DNA of 24,798 nt, taken from the NCBI GenBank assembly GCA_964641155.1, contig CAZXJO010000009.1:1-24798 (forward strand), in the 5' to 3' direction. This document shows, piece after piece, positions 20,726 through 24,798 of this stretch. Made by a program: the position numbers and the translations under genes. The DNA comes from DTCV01 sp964641155. GTDB taxonomy: Archaea; Thermoproteota; Thermoprotei_A; Sulfolobales; NBVN01. Numbering within the stretch: the first letter of the stretch is position 1; every line of letters begins with the position of its first letter. Below the pieces are notes generated by a model that was not told the origin of the DNA, did no database searches, and worked only from the letters and a program-made list of their open reading frames with translations.

Positions 20726-23383
20726 CTACTGCTTCAAAGCATCCCCAGAGTTAGGGGTCGCACAGCCTAACCTCGTCCTAACGGACTCGTAGAGCTTTAT
20801 AAGGAGCTTCCTCCTATCCTCCATTAAGACTACGTCGCTGTAGCCGTGTGCGACGATGTTGTGTGCGAAGGGTGACGGCGTGGATGTCCTCACAACCTTG
20901 ACCGTCACTTCCCCACCCTCAATTAACTTAAGTATCTTCACAGCGTTGGCTAGGTCCATGTAGTCCTCTAAGACCTCCCTATAAGCCTCCTCGAGTATTG
21001 GGTAGCTCCCCAACCTCTCAGCAACTTTGAGCAGTGTCTCAGAACTCACCTGCCTCCTACTGATGCTTGTGTCCACACCTTTATACCTCCTCAGCAGTGC
21101 TAAGGCCCTCTCAGCGCAGTGTCTGAACCTCCTCTTAATTAACTCACTATTCTTCAAGGACTTCCTGAGTATTGTGGGCAGGTTCTTCGAGTTCACGTAG
21201 TTTATTAACTCATACACAGCTGAATCATCTAATCCAGCACTCATAGGTGCGGAGATCATGAACCCGTTATCCGTCACCGTGACCCTCACGTTAACCCCAA
21301 ACAGGTTGCTTAGGGTCGATGCGTAAGCCCTTGAGAGGGCGTCGTTGACCTTCCTACCGAGGAGGTAGTGGAATATTAGGTTAGTTGTCCTGCCCTCTAA
21401 GTCGTCCCATACCTCAACAACGTACAGCCTGTTATTGGGCACCAGACCTAAGTAAGTCGCCTGTTCGTGGACGTAGTTCACTATGTGTTCAGCTACCCCC
21501 CTACTTAACCCGTACCTAATTTCTAACTCCTTAACAGCCCCTCTAACCCCGTGATTAACTATTAAGTCATGGACGTAGCCCCTGAACTCAGCTACCTTGA
21601 GGGCTGAGTCGAAGGATAGGGGCAGCATCTCGGAGAACCAGCTCGGCACTGTAGGCCTTGCGTTCTCAGCCCTCCTAACAATCACCCTCATACCGTCACT
21701 TCTTAAGAACTCGTAAGTCCTACCTCCTAGGACGAACACGTCCCCGGGCTCTAAGTACTCAACGAAGCCCTCCTCCAAGTCACCGACGTACCTACCCCCA
21801 TCAGTGAAGACCTTGACCTTAGCCTCATCAGGTATCGCACCTATGTTTAAGTAATATATCATCCTAGAACCTCTCTTCCTGCCGAAAACCCCCTCGAATT
21901 CGTCGAACCATATCTTAGCATATATGTTTAGCCCCCCTAACTCCTCCTCATACCTACCGGCCAAGTATCTGAGGACCTTAACCAGCTCGTCGTTTGTGAG
22001 GTCCGAGTAGCTGTAGGACCTCCTAATAACCCTCAACGCCTCAGCGACCCCCCACTTCCTCTCCAAGGACATACCGACTAAGTGCTGGGCCAGTACGTCC
22101 AAGGGCTTCCTAGGGATTCTGACGTTGTCGAGCTTCCTCTCAACGGCTAGGTGGGCTAGGACTGAGACCTCGAGTAAGTCATCCCTATCAACAGCTATTA
22201 AGTACCCCCTACATGAGTCCTTGACGTTATGACCTGAGCGCCCAACCCTCTGAATGAGCCTTGTAACGCTCTTGGGGGAACTGAGTAGGACAACGGCATC
22301 TATGTAACCAACGTCGATCCCTAACTCCAGAGACGTGGAGCAGATGACGCATTTCAACATACCCTTCTTCAACCTTTCCTCAACACCTAACCTGACCTCC
22401 CTGCTTAAGGAGCTGTGATGCGCCTCCACCTCATCAACGTCTACGACGCCGTTCTTCTCGAACATCTTCTTAAGCTTGAACACAACCCTCTCCGTAGCGC
22501 TCCTGGTGTTCGTGAATATTAAGGTGGATCTGTGCCTTTCGACGATATACCTCAGGGCCTCATATATGGCTGCGTTCAACTCCTCAGCACTAGCCCTAAC
22601 TATGTCCGCTTTAGGACATACTATCTCGATCTTCATCGGCTTCACGAACCTAGCATCCACGACCATGCAGTCCCTATCCTTCCCCTCATCGTCGTAACCG
22701 ACTAGGAACCTAGCTATCTCCTCCAGGGGGGATATCGTCGCACTCAAACCTATCCTCTGGAAGTTACTATGCGCTAATTCCTGAAGTCTTTCAAGGCTCA
22801 GGCTTAGGTGTGCGCCCCTCTTACTCCCAGCCAGCTCATGGACCTCGTCAACGACCACCCACCTAACAGTGCTCAACAACGACCTGAACTTGGGCGCTGA
22901 TAGAGCTATGGCGAGGGATTCGGGGGTCGTTATCAACACGTGCGGCGGTTTCTTAAGCATCTTCTGCCTCTCATTAGGTAAGGTGTCGCTGGTCCTAACA
23001 GCTAACCTGATCTCAGGTAATTCCTTCCCCGAGGACCTCGCCTCACTTAAGATCCCGTCAATCGGTTCGCTTAAGTTCCTCCTCATGTCGTTGTTTAATG
23101 CCCTGAGAGGTGATACGTAGAGGACGTAGACGGAGTCCTCCAACGTCCCGGACTCCGCCAAGCCAACTAACTCGTCAATAACTGCTAGAAACCCAGCTAA
23201 GGTCTTACCGCTGCCCGTAGGGCTTGATATGAGTACGTTCCTACCTGACTTCACGTAAGGTATTGCCATGAGTTGGGCTGGTGTGAAATCACCGTACCTC
23301 TTCCGGAACCATGAGCTTGTGTAGGGACGCAGTAACTTAACTACCTCACCCTCCTCAGGTACGTTGCTGACTACTTCAATCAT
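20726..23383 (-). CDS. lhr: Lhr-type superfamily 2 DNA helicase
   Basis: This 885-residue ATP-dependent helicase is of the Lhr (large helicase-related) family, involved in DNA repair and replication-coupled processes in archaea. Motifs run in order: SPTGSGKT (54-61, Walker A), SPLRALNND (motif Ia), TTPESLA (motif Ib), DEVH (179-182, Walker B), GLSAT (212-216, motif III), SLELGIDVG and QRVGRSGH (motifs V and VI), followed by the long Lhr-specific winged-helix and C-terminal region with VFVLGGRTYEFL and SPFAHN (near residue 835). The length fits the Lhr core family. It starts at an ATG preceded by a TATA box at leaderless distance. It stands divergent from the SpoIIM gene. Confidence 0.94.
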   Translation of the reverse strand: MIEVVSNVPEEGEVVKLLRPYTSSWFRKRYGDFTPAQLMAIPYVKSGRNVLISSPTGSGKTLAGFLAVIDELVGLAESGTLEDSVYVLYVSPLRALNNDMRRNLSEPIDGILSEARSSGKELPEIRLAVRTSDTLPNERQKMLKKPPHVLITTPESLAIALSAPKFRSLLSTVRWVVVDEVHELAGSKRGAHLSLSLERLQELAHSNFQRIGLSATISPLEEIARFLVGYDDEGKDRDCMVVDARFVKPMKIEIVCPKADIVRASAEELNAAIYEALRYIVERHRSTLIFTNTRSATERVVFKLKKMFEKNGVVDVDEVEAHHSSLSREVRLGVEERLKKGMLKCVICSTSLELGIDVGYIDAVVLLSSPKSVTRLIQRVGRSGHNVKDSCRGYLIAVDRDDLLEVSVLAHLAVERKLDNVRIPRKPLDVLAQHLVGMSLERKWGVAEALRVIRRSYSYSDLTNDELVKVLRYLAGRYEEELGGLNIYAKIWFDEFEGVFGRKRGSRMIYYLNIGAIPDEAKVKVFTDGGRYVGDLEEGFVEYLEPGDVFVLGGRTYEFLRSDGMRVIVRRAENARPTVPSWFSEMLPLSFDSALKVAEFRGYVHDLIVNHGVRGAVKELEIRYGLSRGVAEHIVNYVHEQATYLGLVPNNRLYVVEVWDDLEGRTTNLIFHYLLGRKVNDALSRAYASTLSNLFGVNVRVTVTDNGFMISAPMSAGLDDSAVYELINYVNSKNLPTILRKSLKNSELIKRRFRHCAERALALLRRYKGVDTSISRRQVSSETLLKVAERLGSYPILEEAYREVLEDYMDLANAVKILKLIEGGEVTVKVVRTSTPSPFAHNIVAHGYSDVVLMEDRRKLLIKLYESVRTRLGCATPNSGDALKQ

Positions 23384-23407
23384 ACCAATAGTTAGTTACC
23401 CAGTCAC

Positions 23408-23415
23408 GAATTAAA
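23408..23415 (-). promoter_or_regulatory. TATA box of the lhr-type gene
   Basis: TTTAATTC on the minus strand lies 25-32 bases before the ATG at 23383, the distance expected for a leaderless transcript. No ribosome binding site is visible before this ATG. Confidence 0.45.
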
Positions 23416-23470
23416 GAGTAACTGGCCATGAGGTATGCCCCACGCGTTCAGGGTGGTCGGAGTTCTAAGG

Positions 23471-23478
23471 TTTTTAAA
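23471..23478 (+). promoter_or_regulatory. TATA box of the SpoIIM/DUF95 gene
   Basis: TTTTTAAA lies 23-30 bases before the GTG at 23501. This distance supports a leaderless transcript starting at that GTG rather than at the TTG two codons earlier. Confidence 0.5.
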
Positions 23479-23500
23479 CACTCCATGCAAGTAATTGGTT

Positions 23501-24061
23501 GTGAGGTATTTAACTGTCTCAACAGCTTTGATGGTTACCTCATTTACTTTAGGTATTTTAAGCAGTTTCGTGGTCAGCCAAGAGTTCACCGATGAGGTCA
23601 TTAAGGAACTATCTAAGGAGTTAAGGCCCATTGCCGAGAGCTTAAGCGTTAACCCCTTCATGACCGTCATAATCGTTTTCCTCAACAATTTGAGGGTTGC
23701 TCTCATATCGTTCTTCTTAGGCCCGACCCTACTCATCCCGGTGTTAACCCTCTACATCAACGGATATATCTTGGGGGCCTTCCTAACCCACTCCCCGTAC
23801 CCCCTAACCACTAGCCTACTGCTGATCTTCCCCCACGGTATCTTGGAGCTGCCGGCCATAATAATGTCCGCTTCCTTAGGGACTGCCATCTCACTAGCCC
23901 TGATCAATAAGTACTTATTCAAGAGGAACGTTTCCATTAAACCCTTATTTGTGAGGTACGCTAAGTACTTGATCCCCATCACCTTCCTGCTCGCTATGGC
24001 TGCGTTCGTGGAGGTGTTCATAACTCCCTTAGTGCCTGAGGTCTTCGGGATCACTTCTTAG
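23501..24061 (+). CDS. SpoIIM/DUF95 family membrane protein
   Basis: This 186-residue integral membrane protein belongs to the stage II sporulation protein M family (DUF95), which is widespread in archaea that do not sporulate; its function there is unknown. Four or five hydrophobic segments are visible: about 3-25, 55-80, 85-110, 115-135 and 152-175. The signature LIFPHGILELPAIIMSASLG (P-H-G-x-x-E-x-P) is clear. I chose the GTG at 23501 because a TATA box sits 23-30 bases upstream. Its end overlaps the convergent DUF2148 gene by 11 bases. Confidence 0.87.
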   Translation: MRYLTVSTALMVTSFTLGILSSFVVSQEFTDEVIKELSKELRPIAESLSVNPFMTVIIVFLNNLRVALISFFLGPTLLIPVLTLYINGYILGAFLTHSPYPLTTSLLLIFPHGILELPAIIMSASLGTAISLALINKYLFKRNVSIKPLFVRYAKYLIPITFLLAMAAFVEVFITPLVPEVFGITS

Positions 24062-24557
24062 GAGGCCATACCCTGTCGAAGTACGGATTCTTGGCCGTAG
24101 TGCTTAGGGGAATGCCGAACGCGTAGTCGGAGTCAATTAAGCCGAGTTCTTGCGCCGCTATGCCTGCGGTGTACATGATCCTGTTATCCACGTTTAACGT
24201 TGAAGCTATTTTAACTGAGGAACCAAGTGCTATGCCTAAGTTGACTATACTGCAGACAGTGTCAGCGTCTAGCGCCCACCTCTCAGGCTTCCTCAGACCC
24301 ATCGACACCACCTTACAGCCGATTAAGATTACTGCAGCACTCCTCCTCACGTTCTGGGCATCCCTCAGGAAGAACTCACCGAATTTCTGAGCCATCTCCT
24401 CCATCTTCCCAGCAAGTGCCTCCAACTCCTCAGCCCTATCTAAGACCTTAACAACTATATTATCCACGCCCCTCGCCTTAGGCGCCGTCTTAGCAGCTGC
24501 TGCCATTAACTTAGCCACGACCAGGACTGAATCGGTTAAGGACTCCTCCCCCAACAT
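24051..24557 (-). CDS. DUF2148 protein lacking the usual cysteine cluster
   Basis: This 168-residue protein matches the DUF2148 (ferredoxin-domain-like) family. It has the diagnostic MAAAAKTAPKARGVDNI near the N-terminus, FFLRDAQNVRRSAAVILIG, NLGIALGSSVKIASTLNVDNRIMY and the end FGIPLSTTAKNPYFDR. The usual Cys-Gly-x-Cys-Gly-type cluster after the VILIG strand is absent: residues 87-101 read GLRKPERWALDADTV and only Cys81 and Cys102 remain in this part. It is therefore unlikely to carry the expected Fe-S cluster. The function of the family is unknown. The ATG at 24557 has TTTTAAGC about 30-38 bases upstream on the minus strand as possible TATA box. Confidence 0.85.
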   Translation of the reverse strand: MLGEESLTDSVLVVAKLMAAAAKTAPKARGVDNIVVKVLDRAEELEALAGKMEEMAQKFGEFFLRDAQNVRRSAAVILIGCKVVSMGLRKPERWALDADTVCSIVNLGIALGSSVKIASTLNVDNRIMYTAGIAAQELGLIDSDYAFGIPLSTTAKNPYFDRVWPPKK

Positions 24558-24617
24558 AGCGGATCGTGGACTATACTTTACGTACGGCTTAAAAGGTTTG
24601 GGTGGGTTGCGGTGGTC

Positions 24618-24673
24618 GTTGACTCAGATACCCTGATGGTCATCATTTCTCAGTTGGCATGACTCTCATCAAC
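24618..24673 (-). ncRNA. C/D box guide sRNA
   Basis: All four boxes of an archaeal C/D box sRNA are present on the minus strand in correct order and spacing: C box TTGATGA (24666-24672), 12-base guide GAGTCATGCCAA (24654-24665), D' box CTGA (24650-24653), three bases, C' box ATGATGA (24640-24646), 12-base guide CCATCAGGGTAT (24628-24639) and D box CTGA (24624-24627). The ends GTTGA and TCAAC can pair as a short terminal stem. Such RNAs, bound by L7Ae, Nop5 and fibrillarin, direct 2'-O-methylation at the base paired with the fifth guide position before the D or D' box. Predicted target sequences are UUGGCAUGACUC (fifth base C) and AUACCCUGAUGG (fifth base C). The second resembles the conserved AUACCC of the 16S rRNA 790 loop, though with mismatches further on. 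It lies between the nucleotidyltransferase and DUF2148 genes on the same strand. Confidence 0.9.
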
Positions 24674-24717
24674 TACTTAATTATTCGTTTAGGTGGTTAA
24701 AGTAGTTGTGGTTTAGG

Positions 24718-24798
24718 TCAGAACCTAACCTGTTCTAATTCCTTCGACGCTTCCTCAACGTCCTTAACCGTGTCTATGGACCTCCAGTAGCAGTCCTC
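24718..24798 (-). CDS. C-terminal end of a probable sugar-phosphate or related nucleotidyltransferase
   Basis: A reading frame entering from the right edge gives 26 residues before TGA (24718-24720): EDCYWRSIDTVKDVEEASKE followed by LEQVRF. The W-x-x-I-D-T-x-x-D-V-x-x-A stretch is the usual end of nucleotidyltransferases of the MobA-like and NDP-sugar type, where the W-x-D-I-D-T-P-E-D-L-x-x-A pattern is common. The catalytic part lies outside the window, so the substrate cannot be named. It would be upstream of the guide RNA on the same strand. Confidence 0.65.
   Translation of the reverse strand, partial: EDCYWRSIDTVKDVEEASKELEQVRF

Noticed and set aside
24558..24617. Further guide RNA or small gene upstream of the DUF2148 gene
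   Set aside because: Only promoter-like A/T stretches are visible; no box motifs or open frame with a ribosome binding site.
1..24798. CRISPR arrays, insertion sequences, integrase genes, attachment sites or restriction/defence systems
   Set aside because: No regularly spaced direct repeats, terminal inverted repeats with a transposase, or recognisable defence genes were seen. The Lhr-type helicase has the housekeeping Lhr layout, and its neighbours are not defence genes.

Overview
The window reads as the chromosome of a thermophilic, anaerobic archaeon, most likely a member of the Thermoproteota (Crenarchaeota) or a close relative. The signs are archaeal TATA boxes, several start codons about 25-30 bases downstream of such boxes (leaderless transcripts), GGTG-type ribosome binding sites inside an operon, AGG-rich arginine usage, a classical archaeal C/D box guide RNA, and archaeal-type proteins: an Mbh-like energy-converting hydrogenase, minimal SufBC, an Lhr helicase, a Dpm1-GtrA glycosyltransferase and a DUF2148 protein. 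The species cannot be fixed from the sequence alone.

Layout. 1-2312 (+): the end of an unrecognised protein probably cut by the left edge, then a B12-binding radical SAM protein. 2375-3394 (-): a zinc-dependent alcohol dehydrogenase-family enzyme. 3487-5426 (+): the iron-sulfur assembly pair sufC-sufB. 5434-13733 (-): a small ubiquitin-like (MoaD/ThiS fold) protein, then a 13-gene operon for a membrane-bound [NiFe] hydrogenase joined to an Mrp-type cation/proton antiporter module. 13756-16083 (-): hypF, which makes the CN ligands of the NiFe centre. 16184-19575 (+): thioredoxin-like protein, a GC-rich structured gap, an RCK/TrkA-type protein, an MscS-type channel and a flavodiiron protein. 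19611-23383 (-): Dpm1-GtrA glycosyltransferase and Lhr-type helicase. 23501-24061 (+): SpoIIM/DUF95 membrane protein. 24051-24557 (-): DUF2148 protein. 24618-24673 (-): C/D box sRNA. 24718-24798 (-): the C-terminus of a probable nucleotidyltransferase cut by the right edge.

How it works together. The core is a hydrogen-evolving respiratory complex. The large subunit keeps both CxxC pairs that bind nickel, and the neighbouring hypF supports a working [NiFe] site, so this is a hydrogenase rather than a related complex that has lost nickel. The soluble module (J, K, L, N-like) would pass electrons from reduced ferredoxin to protons, and the antiporter module (B, C, D, E+F, G, A, H-like) would turn the energy into a sodium or proton gradient. 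SufBC supplies Fe-S clusters, of which the complex needs several, and the flavodiiron protein and thioredoxin fit oxygen defence in an anaerobe.

The least expected items are the guide RNA near the right edge, the ubiquitin-like protein ending Gly-Gly-Thr-Pro, the rearranged Mbh operon with an E-F fusion, an RCK gene followed by an MscS-type channel with no potassium transporter in sight, a DUF2148 protein without its cysteine cluster, and a GC-rich hairpin-forming gap at 16616-16911. I found no clearly undescribed multi-gene system, CRISPR array, insertion sequence, tRNA or rRNA.
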